Below are positions 17,795 to 26,681 of a stretch of 64,000 nucleotides of DNA, piece by piece. Each line of letters starts with the position of its first letter. Within the stretch, counting starts at the first letter, position 1. The stretch is taken from contig NZ_SKCD01000022.1 of NCBI RefSeq assembly GCF_006542765.1, positions 496,001 through 560,000 on the forward strand, in the 5' to 3' direction. The position numbers were made by a program, and so were the translations under genes. Below the pieces are notes generated by a model. It was given only the letters and a program-made list of their open reading frames with translations. It searched no databases and had not been told where the DNA came from. Origin of the DNA: Paenibacillus luteus. Its GTDB lineage: Bacteria; Bacillota; Bacilli; Paenibacillales; Paenibacillaceae.

Positions 17795-18694
17795 TTAAAA
17801 TAATGAATTTTCACGATTAATTTTTCTCACGATATAATTCGTCAATATGACCAAGGTGAAACCGACCGTAGATTGGAAGAAGCCAGCTGCTCCAGCCATG
17901 CCAATATCGCCCATATCGACTAAAGATCGATAAACGAAGGTGTCAATTACATCCGTCGTTGAATACAGAGAAGACGAATTCAGGGTTACATTATAAAATA
18001 ATCCGAAATCGCTATAGAAAATTTTACCGATCTGTAAAATAACCATCATAATAATAATCGGTTTAATGATCGGAATCGAGATGGAAATCGCCTGCCGCAG
18101 CTTGCCTGCCCCGTCTATTCTGGCCGCTTCATAATACTCCGAGTCCACGCCCATCAGCGCCGCATAATAGATGACTGCTCCGTACCCAAGTCCTTTCCAT
18201 ACCGCTCCGATGATGAGAATAAAAGGCCAATATTTCGGCTCGTTATACCACATAACCGGCGCAATTCCAAACATCTCCAATCCCTTATTCAGAACGCCAT
18301 ATTCCATATCGAGGAGTGCGCGGAAGGCAAACCCTGCTACTACCCATGAAATAAAATAAGGAATGAACAACACGGTCTGGTAAACCTTCACAAATCGCTT
18401 GCTGATCTCCCGAAGCATCAGTGCAAATGTGACTGAAATCATCGTACCTAACGCAATGAACGCCAAGTTATAGAGCAGTGTGTTTCTCAGCACGCGTTGT
18501 ATGACATCGCCCTTAAATAGAAACTGAAAATTGTCAAATCCTACCCACGGGCTATTCCAAATCCCAAGATCATATTTATAATCTTTGAAGGGAAGCAATA
18601 ACCCGTAAAGTGGTACATAGTCAAAAATAAACAAAAGCGCGATACCCGGTAAAGCTAATAAGGTTAAACTGAAATTCTTTTTAAATGTTCTCAT
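17795..18694 (-). CDS. Carbohydrate ABC transporter permease (LplB type)
   Basis: A 299-residue membrane protein, first gene of the three-gene importer operon. The N-terminus reads MRTFKKNFSLTLLALPGIAL, typical of LplB-like permeases, with the EAA loop SEYYEAARIDGAGKLRQA and the closing NYIVRKINRENSLF. It should pair with the next permease to form the CUT1 channel. AAGGGG precedes the ATG. The region upstream (18695-18895) should hold the operon promoter, but no convincing operator was seen. Confidence 0.9.
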   Translation of the reverse strand: MRTFKKNFSLTLLALPGIALLFIFDYVPLYGLLLPFKDYKYDLGIWNSPWVGFDNFQFLFKGDVIQRVLRNTLLYNLAFIALGTMISVTFALMLREISKRFVKVYQTVLFIPYFISWVVAGFAFRALLDMEYGVLNKGLEMFGIAPVMWYNEPKYWPFILIIGAVWKGLGYGAVIYYAALMGVDSEYYEAARIDGAGKLRQAISISIPIIKPIIIMMVILQIGKIFYSDFGLFYNVTLNSSSLYSTTDVIDTFVYRSLVDMGDIGMAGAAGFFQSTVGFTLVILTNYIVRKINRENSLF

Positions 18695-18895
18695 GTACCT
18701 GCCCCTTCTTGTTGGAGTGACTGTGATGATTGCGTTTGCGATACCCTTACTGTAGATAATCGAGCCCTGAATGTATATTATGAAAACTGTCTTTACCTTG
18801 GAAAAATGACTTTCTTGCCGGGGGAATGGGCTGCGATTCCTGCCGTTGTATTCGAAAATTGCACAATCGCTGGTCTGATTGGAGTTAGTGAAGAC

Positions 18896-18939
18896 AAAAA
18901 GAGCTCAAATGGCTGCATAGCAGTCATCTGAACTCTTTA
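18896..18939 (-). terminator. Rho-independent terminator downstream of the SUMF1-type gene
   Basis: On the minus strand AAAGAGTTCA...GACTGC pairs with CAGCCA...TGAGCTCTTT and is followed by a T-run. It lies about 110 bases after the stop of the lipoprotein gene at 19049. Confidence 0.75.
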
Positions 18940-19048
18940 GACATGCATGGATTCTCGAATCCATTTATGAGTTTATTCGTTGGAATTCTTCATCTATATT
19001 GCTCTGTTAAGCAACGTAGACTCAAAACTAATTTCGGGATGTTATCCT

Positions 19049-19897
19049 TTATTCGTCGCGACTCACACGAAAGCCTTGATCGGGTCCCATGCCATTCGCC
19101 TCAAAATTGCTCAGATAAGATAACTCGCCAACATCGCCTAACCAGCCTCCGCCCTTCACAACTCGGGTAGAGTTACTATTGCTTTCCGAGTCTCCATAAC
19201 CATTCCAGCACCATTCCCTTACATTTCCTGACATGTCGTAAAGCCCTAACTCGTTGGGCTTCTTGGCACCGATAGATTTTGTTTGGTTATGGTTGTTTTC
19301 TACCAAAGGCCAGTTCCATTCTCCTGATAACATTTTATCTCCAGCGTTTTTCCAATACCATGCTACATCATCTGCATGATTGCTTCCGCTGTAAATGTAA
19401 CTCTTGCTCTTCTGACCTCCACCTGCTGCATATTGCCACTCTGCTTCTGTCGGCAATCGATAACCATTAGCTCCTGTATTGATCGTCACCGTCCATTTTA
19501 AATGATCGTTTTCACTTGTATTTTTCGGATCCTTTTTATTCTTGTCTATAGTGTAATACGGTGTTAAGCCTTCTTTTATACTTCTATGGTTACAGTACTC
19601 CACAACGTCATACCAACTCACCATTTCTACTGGCAAATGGTCGCCTTTAAATTGTGAAGGGTTACTCCCCATGATCTCCATCCACTCTTTTTGAGTTACT
19701 TCATATTTGCTAATATAGAAGTTCGATAAGGCTACTTTCTCCCCATAGTAGTTGGACTTCTTGTTCATAAACGGTCCGCCCTTGACCAAGACAAAGTTAT
19801 CAGGCTTATCATCCAAAGTTTTATTGTCCTTTTCCTCCGAACAAGCGCTGACAACAACCATGATTGCTAGGATAAAAAAAACGATGAGTTTTCTCAT
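19049..19897 (-). CDS. SUMF1/formylglycine-generating-enzyme-domain lipoprotein
   Basis: 282 residues. A lipoprotein signal ends at Cys19 (VVVSAC), so the mature protein is tethered outside the membrane. The rest is a SUMF1-type fold, with SKYEVTQKEWMEIMGSNPS, GYRLPTEAEWQYAAGG, LYDMSGNVREWCWNGYG and the closing GFRVSRDE. True formylglycine generators oxidise a sulfatase cysteine using a cysteine-bound copper; most bacterial lipoprotein members are not shown to do so, and no sulfatase gene lies nearby. The start has a perfect AAGGAGAT. It lies 196 bases after xynA on the same strand with a stem-loop between, so it may be a separate unit. Its role is unknown. Confidence 0.85.
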   Translation of the reverse strand: MRKLIVFFILAIMVVVSACSEEKDNKTLDDKPDNFVLVKGGPFMNKKSNYYGEKVALSNFYISKYEVTQKEWMEIMGSNPSQFKGDHLPVEMVSWYDVVEYCNHRSIKEGLTPYYTIDKNKKDPKNTSENDHLKWTVTINTGANGYRLPTEAEWQYAAGGGQKSKSYIYSGSNHADDVAWYWKNAGDKMLSGEWNWPLVENNHNQTKSIGAKKPNELGLYDMSGNVREWCWNGYGDSESNSNSTRVVKGGGWLGDVGELSYLSNFEANGMGPDQGFRVSRDE

Positions 19898-19964
19898 TGT
19901 GATATCTCCTTTAAACTTTAAGGCAAAACGATAGGCCATGATGGACTACAATTCGCCTCTGGCA

Positions 19965-20006
19965 ACATGGAGAACCGTTCACCTTTCGGGAAACGGTCCT
20001 CCATGT
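19965..20006. other. Stem-loop between xynA and the SUMF1-type gene
   Basis: ACATGGAG-A-ACCGTT pairs with AACGGT-C-CTCCATGT around an 11-base loop. No T-run follows on the minus strand, so it may slow decay of the xynA message rather than end transcription cleanly. Confidence 0.55.
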
Positions 20007-20092
20007 GCCCAACGATGTCAAACGGTTAAACACTTTCTCCACACACTAGATTCATCGGGCGCCCATCCGTTGCCCTGCTTGCAGATGACCTG

Positions 20093-20731
20093 CTACCACA
20101 CTGTAACATTAGAGCTGCCACTGCTTTGATATCCTTCTGTCGCTAACACCTGGTAGGACCAACTGCTTCCCAGGTTCATGCCTTTACTCTGCCATGCACT
20201 TACGTGGTTGCTAAAAGTAATAGCGACGTTACTGCCTGTCGCTCTCTTAGATTGGCGGACACTCCAGAACTGGGTGAACGTTTTTGTTCCGTCAATGGAC
20301 GGCGCGTTGACTCGTTGAGTCGTATAAATATCATAGGTTCCTCCGTCACTGGAGACCGTTCCTTTAAATGTTCCTGTAGGTCTATAAGTGCCCCAGCTAT
20401 CAACAACGTAATATTCTATGAGTGAGTTTCTTGTCCATCCATAAAGAGTCAAATACCCATTGCCAGACGGCGCCCAGACGCCGGCATTATAGTTAATTGT
20501 TCTAGTTGGCGATCCGGTATTCCAGCCTTTACCCACAACAAAATTTCCGGTGTTTGACCAGCTAACACTGTAATTCCCGCCAGATCCATTCGTAGCATTT
20601 ACTGTCCCGCCACCATCGGTCCAATTTTGCCAGTAGTCTGTAGCTGCACTTGCGGATACTGCAAACAAGCTGGAAATACCCATTGAGGCTGCAATCACTA
20701 GCGTAACGACTTTCTTTTTTAGCTTAAACAT
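20093..20731 (-). CDS. xynA: Endo-1,4-beta-xylanase, GH11
   Basis: 212 residues with a signal peptide cleaved near VSASA-ATDYWQNW, leaving a mature enzyme of about 183 residues, the normal GH11 size. The sequence closely follows the classic B. circulans/B. subtilis xylanase. The nucleophile is Glu106 in LIEYYVVDSWGTYRP and the acid/base is Glu199 in LATEGYQSSGSSNVTVW. It is secreted and cuts internal bonds of xylan. AGGAGG precedes the ATG. A cre-like box lies about 185 bases upstream, predicting glucose repression. It is a single-domain enzyme with no binding module. Confidence 0.97.
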   Translation of the reverse strand: MFKLKKKVVTLVIAASMGISSLFAVSASAATDYWQNWTDGGGTVNATNGSGGNYSVSWSNTGNFVVGKGWNTGSPTRTINYNAGVWAPSGNGYLTLYGWTRNSLIEYYVVDSWGTYRPTGTFKGTVSSDGGTYDIYTTQRVNAPSIDGTKTFTQFWSVRQSKRATGSNVAITFSNHVSAWQSKGMNLGSSWSYQVLATEGYQSSGSSNVTVW

Positions 20732-20911
20732 AAATTACCTCCTAAAATTTTTGTAGTGGTTACTGCTTGCCTACATGCGACTTGAATATTGCCTTTGATT
20801 ACGTAACTTGCCCTGTTTTATAACGTGAAATCCGTCCCTCCTATCTTCAAATTTTTTTCTTTCAAGTATCATTCCAAGACCACTAAGGTCTTGAATAGCT
20901 AAATTATAGAA

Positions 20912-20925
20912 TGTAAGCGCATACA
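20912..20925. promoter_or_regulatory. Probable CcpA cre box upstream of xynA
   Basis: TGTAAGCGCATACA matches the TGWAANCGNTNWCA consensus at all but one position. It lies in the 270-base gap upstream of xynA, where no gene is seen. CcpA repression of xylanase genes is well established in Bacilli. Confidence 0.6.
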
Positions 20926-21000
20926 AAACAACTTAACAAATTATAGTTTTACCCCCACATATTAACTAATATTTCTAATGATAATATGAAAAATACTTCT

Positions 21001-21384
21001 GCCATGCTCTAAACCAAACCAAGCAATCATTGCTTCCTTCTCGCGGTCATCGAATATATTCAGATTCTTAGCTCAATCTTAATCTGATCCCGCTCTACAA
21101 TATCGTCCACCTCAGTACCAAGGATATCGATCAACGTAATCTCATTTCCTTCCTTATCCGAGCCAATCGGGTCATGCAAAGTAACGTCATTGCGCGTCTT
21201 CTTCAAAGACCGCAGAAGCATAAATATTTCGTTCTCGATACAACGAGCCGCGAGCTTCGTGCCTTTCCCCGTTTAGAAGCTCTCGATGGCTATGATCAGT
21301 CCAATCGTCATGATCGAGATCAAGTCCTCGAGATCCGTCCCGGTATTGTCGAATTTTTTGACGTTGTGAACACAAAACGATGTC
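21001..21384 (-). pseudogene. Sigma-K fragment A (decayed)
   Basis: About 380 bases clearly related to the sigK copy at 61554-62069 but broken by small indels and stop codons. It covers the equivalent of KKFDNTG through the IEKSKIY/DILDDRE region and lacks the C-terminal helix-turn-helix. Its 5' end stops at the same codon as the other three copies and shares the same non-sigK flank (ACACAaaaCGATGT on the plus strand). It cannot make a working factor. Bases 20732-21000 before it hold only the xynA upstream region. Confidence 0.85.
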
Positions 21385-21499
21385 TTTTCAATCATAATTA
21401 AAATAATCCAATCTTTGTACTGTCACAAAGATTGGATCATTCAGCATGATCTATTCACAACACGGATAATGCAGCAAGTTTTTGCCATTAACGATGTTG

Positions 21500-24400
21500 T
21501 TAAAATAGTGTAATTTGCCCCATTCTCGCATCAATTCTCTCCAATGTATCAGGGGAATTGTCCCTTAAATATGCATGTTGAACTCGTTTCGATGACTCTA
21601 CAATTTGCTTAGAGGCATCCGAAGCTATGCGGAGACGACAACTATAAACGATTGGGAAATAATCCTGCAGAAACTTTCCTTCCGCATGAGCAGTCAGTGC
21701 AATAATCTGAAAACCAAGTTGTTCCGCAATAAAGAATACCGGACTAAGAACATGGTCGCTTGATGCTTTACCAAATGGATTGTCTAGTATGACGGTCCTA
21801 TGGAGCTTCATACTGGCTTTAATGTACTGCTTTCTTTCAGCTACATAATTGAGTAGCCCAAGGAACAGCGTCATATTTTTACTCCATTTCTCGCCACCAG
21901 ACCAACGATTGGATTGCTCCCATGAATAGGCTGCCTTCGTCACTTGATGATCATTCGTTACCTTGCGGCACATAACCTTCATCGTCTCACTATTTAGGAC
22001 AACCTGCAGTAATTGTTTCGAATCAAGCCATTTTTCCAGACTTTTACGGACATCATTCTGCAGCTCTTTCCCCTGCTCGTCAAAAAATTGACCTCTCTCC
22101 AGTTGATTAAGAATCCATTCAATATGCTCGCGAACCCGGTCTTTCCCTTCTCTGTCATCCCATTCTGGTATCGTAAAGCTATATATCTCACGCCAGCCAT
22201 CCGCTGTCCGAATGCGAGTCTTCTTAGGCAATTCCCTAAGCTCTTGTACAATTTGCTTCAGATGCATATGGATGCGTTGAATGAATTCTTGCAAATCACG
22301 ATCATGCGTTTGAATCGTTTCCATCATAAATTGAATTGCTTTACGAATTCTCGTCTCCATCGTCCGATGAAATTCGGTCACCTCTGAATACGTTTCCTTC
22401 ACTTCAACTCCCTGAATCGCCATTTGTCGCAGTTTAATATCTCTAACATGTGAAATACAATAATCCTTAAAATGATACATGCCTTTGCGAACCCGACTGC
22501 TCTCTTTTTCTACCGCTTCATAATTAGATTGTAGCATCTTAATGGAGCGCTCACTGATACTCATTCGTTTATAAAGAAAATCTATCATTTTATTCTCTTC
22601 CATTTGAATTGGTTGCAGGCGGTCATCATCCAGCCTATGCAACAACATATATTTCTCCCAAAGCTGCATGACGCTATCTAGTTCACGAAGTTGACCCTCT
22701 ACATAATCGTTTCGCTGTTGAAGTTCCTTCTTCTCAAGTTTAAGCTTCTCTACCGTTTGCTCTAAACCGCTCTTCACATCCAGTAATGCAGTCTCGAACG
22801 GAGTGGGCTGTTCTCCAGAAAAACTTTCATTAAATTGTTGCATCAGAAACTCCGTTTTCACTTCTATCTTTTTCAGTTTGTCTCGCTTCCGGTTCAGCCT
22901 CTCAGCAACAAATTGCACTTGCTCATTATACTGTTCAATTCGGCTCCACTCTTCCTGCTTATGCGTCTCCAAATCAATCGGTAGATTCGCCCTAATATCC
23001 AGCTCCGGATGCTCTCGAAGCAGCTGCTGCATGCCGCTTTTTGCCTCTCCTTCCTTCTCCTGTTCGTGATTACGTTCAAGTTCAAGCTCTTTACGTTCTT
23101 TTATCATACCGTCGCGTTCACGTTCCAGTACCTTATGAACTTCCTTAAGATCTACTAATGAACGACTGGATTTCACGTACACGAAGCTTTGTGCAGCTCG
23201 ATACATATCATCGTTCCTCAATATTTGCAGCTTCGTATTCGTATCATTGTAAGAAACTATTACAGCTTCATGCTCTACTTTAGTCCCCTCGATTGTATGT
23301 TTACTCATTCTGAGCTGGCTATTCAGGCTTGTCATCTGCTCCTGAATCGGTGCCAGTTCCCTTTCTATCTTTTTCATTTCCGTACCAAGAGTCAAATAAA
23401 GCTGTCCGTCCTTTAACCAAATTGATAATTGGTGGATAAGATCCTGCTTTTCGGTCAGCTCTATACGATACTTTTCCATCGATTCCTCAAGCTGTTTCAC
23501 AAGATGGCCTCTCTGATTCTGCTCTTTCATTAATCCAAATAATTGCTCTCTTTTCTCCGTGACTTGAATTTCAATGGCTTGATACTGCGACAATGGATAT
23601 TTTTCCAGAAACTTTCTTACTTGCAGTTCTGTTCTCTGCCAAAGTTGCAGTTCCTCTTCCTTTTTCTCACGTTCCTCCCTAATAAGCTCCGCATGCTGAA
23701 GAAGATCTTCCTTCCACCGCTGAAAAGTTTCTGTTTCCCGATTAGCTTTCCAATGTGTAGGAACAATCCATTGCTCCTGATCTTCTTCTTGTAATCCTCT
23801 TACCAGTACAGAAGCCTCCGATACGCTAAGTACTCGAATGGGATAAGCGAATTCATCCTCTACTGTAATCAGTTTCTGTTTAAGCGCCGGTTTCTCCGAA
23901 TCTGTTGTCACAAGCGTCACTGCCCAGAACCTGTCATCTTTCCATTCACTCTCACCAAGGTCAATTCCAAGCCCCGTTAGATACTCAATACCTGTCTGCA
24001 GCAATGTAAACTGCCTTCCCCATGACTTTAGCATTCGCTCTACCATTGGATCTGCAAAAAAGATATCCTGCCCGTTATAATCGTCCACATACCGATAAGC
24101 GAGCCGTTCCTTTTGCAAATAAAGCTCTTTCTGTTCCTGCCGTTTCACAATGCCTTCTTTTAACTGATCTATAATTGAAGCTTCCTTATCATAAATCAAA
24201 GTCAACCTTTCCCAGTTAGGACGTAATATAGCAAGCTCTCGAATCACTGCTATATGCTCAGCCTGCAGTTGCTCTTGTTGCTGTTCCAGCTTCGTCTTCA
24301 TCCGATCAGCATCTAGAATTTCGCCTTCTAACGCCTTCTGACCGTCCATAACAACGCCACGTTCATCATTTAATTGTTTAATGTGACGAAGATGATCAAT

Positions 24401-25933
24401 TCTCTCTTCCTCCAGCTGCTGTTGACGCGTTGACCAAATTGGAATCTGTTCCTCTATTTTCTCTAGCGTTGGGTTCGCCAAAATATTACGAGCCAAGTTA
24501 TCCCTCTGCTGATTCTTTTCTTTCAGCATCGTTTGATTCACTTGCTGTTTTAATTCCCAAATACGATAATCGCCTTGTAGACTCTCTATCATTTTTTCCG
24601 TTTTAGCCAATTCCCGCTTCAAGTGGTTTAGCTCCGCGGTGTACTCCTGTAGTTCAGTCGTATATTCCTGCTCCCTTTGTGCGAAAACACTTCTCAGCTC
24701 CCCGCCATTTTGCTCCCATCGTTCCTGGAGTTGCTTCTCATCCTCGCTCTGCTCTAATCTTGCCATCTGCTTCTCCAAATGAGTCAGTCTAGCTAGCGCC
24801 CCCTCATGCTTCACCCTAAGCTCAGCATATTGCATGGAATAATAAGATCGCTGTGCCTGCCTCAACCGTCCATTTACGCTGTCTGCTTCTTCCTGCAATT
24901 GCTGAAGAATCACAACGATCGCCGTTCTCTCCTGTTCCACTTCAGCAAGCTCCAATGACTTCAACTGACGCTGCAACAACTCCTGTTGACTCTCCCACTG
25001 CCTATACCGTTCTCCCAAACTCGATTGCTCAGCCTTTTGCTCTGCATGCTGAAGTCTCGTCAGTATACGATACGCCTTTGCTTCTCCACGTGCTGCATTG
25101 TATTGCTCCTCAGACTTATTAAGTTTTTCATAAAGCAACACATACTGATTAAGTTCCTGCAATATAAGCTGATTTTCTGAAATCTGTTCCTTAAGCTCTT
25201 TATATCGCTTAAAGCCCTCCCGATGAGATTCGAACATCTTAACAAAGGTGTCCTGTTCGTACCCACCCATCGCTCGCTCAACCGTAGGAATCAGCAGTCT
25301 GTTGAACAGCTGTGAAGTCGCTTTGCATTCATCAAAAAACGCTTCAATTCCGCCCTCCGTATCATTTATTTTTACAATTGATTCCCACTCAGCCGCAATA
25401 ATATGAAAAGCTTCCTCTAAATGAGCTTTGTACTCTTTAATCGTAGCAAAGGTGCGGGCTGTCAGAGGAAACCGATGCGTCATCGAGGCATAATATTCTT
25501 GAATTTCACCTTTATCAGAAGGCCTTGTCTTTCCCATATATTCCTTTACGAACGGAATGTGATCGAGGCTGTGCGAATCATGTTCACCATATTCATAAGC
25601 GTAGCGATAAGAGTCAATATTGTTGCCGTTCAAGAAAATACTGACACAAGTAACCGCATATCTGCGACGCGGCTTATCATTTAGTATCCATTCAATCGCA
25701 ATATGCGCGGGTCCATTCTCCAACAGCAGCGTATCCTTAAGCTTTCGCCCAGCAAGATCAGTGTGAGGCAACATCGCTTGCAATGCCGTTTGAATAAATA
25801 CCGTTTTACCTCCGCCATTCTCAAGCACAATCGCAGCATTATGACCATCGAACAAAAACGTCTCATCGTTATAACGTTTATTACCGCCCTCATAGAGAAT
25901 ATGAGTGAACCTAATTTTCGATATCGCCGGCAT
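21500..25933 (-). CDS. jetC: Wadjet defence protein JetC (SMC/MukB-like ATPase)
   Basis: A 1477-residue SMC-like ATPase. A Walker A variant LENGGGKT lies at residues 38-44, a very long coiled coil fills the middle, and the C-terminal head has the signature WSGGEKWSKN and Walker B TVILDNPFGKAS. In Wadjet systems JetC is the DNA-loop-extruding motor of a condensin-like complex that recognises small circular plasmids so that JetD can cut them. The start at 25933 has GGAGG 9 bases upstream; the longer frame to 25978 is less likely. It overlaps the end of jetB by 23 bases and is last of four genes. The 1.5-kb head coding region looks intact. Confidence 0.85.
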   Translation of the reverse strand: MPAISKIRFTHILYEGGNKRYNDETFLFDGHNAAIVLENGGGKTVFIQTALQAMLPHTDLAGRKLKDTLLLENGPAHIAIEWILNDKPRRRYAVTCVSIFLNGNNIDSYRYAYEYGEHDSHSLDHIPFVKEYMGKTRPSDKGEIQEYYASMTHRFPLTARTFATIKEYKAHLEEAFHIIAAEWESIVKINDTEGGIEAFFDECKATSQLFNRLLIPTVERAMGGYEQDTFVKMFESHREGFKRYKELKEQISENQLILQELNQYVLLYEKLNKSEEQYNAARGEAKAYRILTRLQHAEQKAEQSSLGERYRQWESQQELLQRQLKSLELAEVEQERTAIVVILQQLQEEADSVNGRLRQAQRSYYSMQYAELRVKHEGALARLTHLEKQMARLEQSEDEKQLQERWEQNGGELRSVFAQREQEYTTELQEYTAELNHLKRELAKTEKMIESLQGDYRIWELKQQVNQTMLKEKNQQRDNLARNILANPTLEKIEEQIPIWSTRQQQLEEERIDHLRHIKQLNDERGVVMDGQKALEGEILDADRMKTKLEQQQEQLQAEHIAVIRELAILRPNWERLTLIYDKEASIIDQLKEGIVKRQEQKELYLQKERLAYRYVDDYNGQDIFFADPMVERMLKSWGRQFTLLQTGIEYLTGLGIDLGESEWKDDRFWAVTLVTTDSEKPALKQKLITVEDEFAYPIRVLSVSEASVLVRGLQEEDQEQWIVPTHWKANRETETFQRWKEDLLQHAELIREEREKKEEELQLWQRTELQVRKFLEKYPLSQYQAIEIQVTEKREQLFGLMKEQNQRGHLVKQLEESMEKYRIELTEKQDLIHQLSIWLKDGQLYLTLGTEMKKIERELAPIQEQMTSLNSQLRMSKHTIEGTKVEHEAVIVSYNDTNTKLQILRNDDMYRAAQSFVYVKSSRSLVDLKEVHKVLERERDGMIKERKELELERNHEQEKEGEAKSGMQQLLREHPELDIRANLPIDLETHKQEEWSRIEQYNEQVQFVAERLNRKRDKLKKIEVKTEFLMQQFNESFSGEQPTPFETALLDVKSGLEQTVEKLKLEKKELQQRNDYVEGQLRELDSVMQLWEKYMLLHRLDDDRLQPIQMEENKMIDFLYKRMSISERSIKMLQSNYEAVEKESSRVRKGMYHFKDYCISHVRDIKLRQMAIQGVEVKETYSEVTEFHRTMETRIRKAIQFMMETIQTHDRDLQEFIQRIHMHLKQIVQELRELPKKTRIRTADGWREIYSFTIPEWDDREGKDRVREHIEWILNQLERGQFFDEQGKELQNDVRKSLEKWLDSKQLLQVVLNSETMKVMCRKVTNDHQVTKAAYSWEQSNRWSGGEKWSKNMTLFLGLLNYVAERKQYIKASMKLHRTVILDNPFGKASSDHVLSPVFFIAEQLGFQIIALTAHAEGKFLQDYFPIVYSCRLRIASDASKQIVESSKRVQHAYLRDNSPDTLERIDARMGQITLF

Positions 25934-26681
25934 GATGCTGAGCCTCCTCGCCATTCTTTTTTTGATTATCAAGGTCATAAAGGAAGTTTAGGATACCTCT
26001 GTTATATTCCAGCTCCATAAAATAACGCTGTACAATGACCTTCGTCTTTTCAGTTAAACCAAGTTCTCCCTCACCGATTTCCACTACCAGCTGTTGATCC
26101 ATGAGAAATCGTCTGACCGTATCGAGGAAGCTGAGTCTACTGATCGTATTACCAGTCTGACGCTTCGCCGTCTCTTTAATATCATCCATCACATCCCATT
26201 TCTCAATGACGGCTGACCAGTTATAAGAAAACTCACCTTCGTACTGCTTTAACTCTTCCTCACTATGCTCCTTAAGCAATTCCATTCGCTCCTGTACAAG
26301 CACAGCCCATTCATCGAGCGGAATGAAATTACGGGTTGGTTCCAGACTTTGATAGCTATCATAAAAAGCGCCAATAAATACTATTATCGTCATATACATG
26401 AGATATAAATCAGCATTCACAGCCGAGCCTCGCATATAAGTCTTCTTCAAATATTCATTACTAACATGGAATGGTGACAGTCGGACGAGCGGTATTAGAA
26501 AAAGTTGATCGCCTGCAACCAGCGCTGCACAATCCACCTCTGCTGCAAATTGATCAAGGAGCCCTCTGACTTCATCATCAGCCATATATTCCTGTAACCG
26601 ATCTTTCTCAATGACTCCGTTCATAGCTAGCTGAGAATAGAGCCTAAAAGCTCGCATTACCGTATCGTTGTCATAAGCCAT
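25911..26681 (-). CDS. jetB: Wadjet defence protein JetB (DUF6063-like, MukE/kite analogue)
   Basis: A 256-residue, mostly helical protein, MAYDNDTVMRAFRLYSQLAM at the start, with a winged-helix-like middle. Its size, lack of enzyme motifs and place between the JetA-like and JetC-like genes fit the kite subunit that bridges kleisin and SMC in the Wadjet condensin. The DUF6063 label is recalled from type II Wadjet annotation and was not searched. It overlaps jetA by 11 bases and jetC by 23, so translation is probably coupled. The ATG at 26681 follows GGGGTG by 8 bases; a GTG at 26693 is the alternative. Confidence 0.75.
   Translation of the reverse strand: MAYDNDTVMRAFRLYSQLAMNGVIEKDRLQEYMADDEVRGLLDQFAAEVDCAALVAGDQLFLIPLVRLSPFHVSNEYLKKTYMRGSAVNADLYLMYMTIIVFIGAFYDSYQSLEPTRNFIPLDEWAVLVQERMELLKEHSEEELKQYEGEFSYNWSAVIEKWDVMDDIKETAKRQTGNTISRLSFLDTVRRFLMDQQLVVEIGEGELGLTEKTKVIVQRYFMELEYNRGILNFLYDLDNQKKNGEEAQHHAGDIEN

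Noticed and set aside
19049..19897. True sulfatase-activating formylglycine generator
   Set aside because: No sulfatase lies nearby and the catalytic cysteine pair was not evident by reading; only the fold is called.
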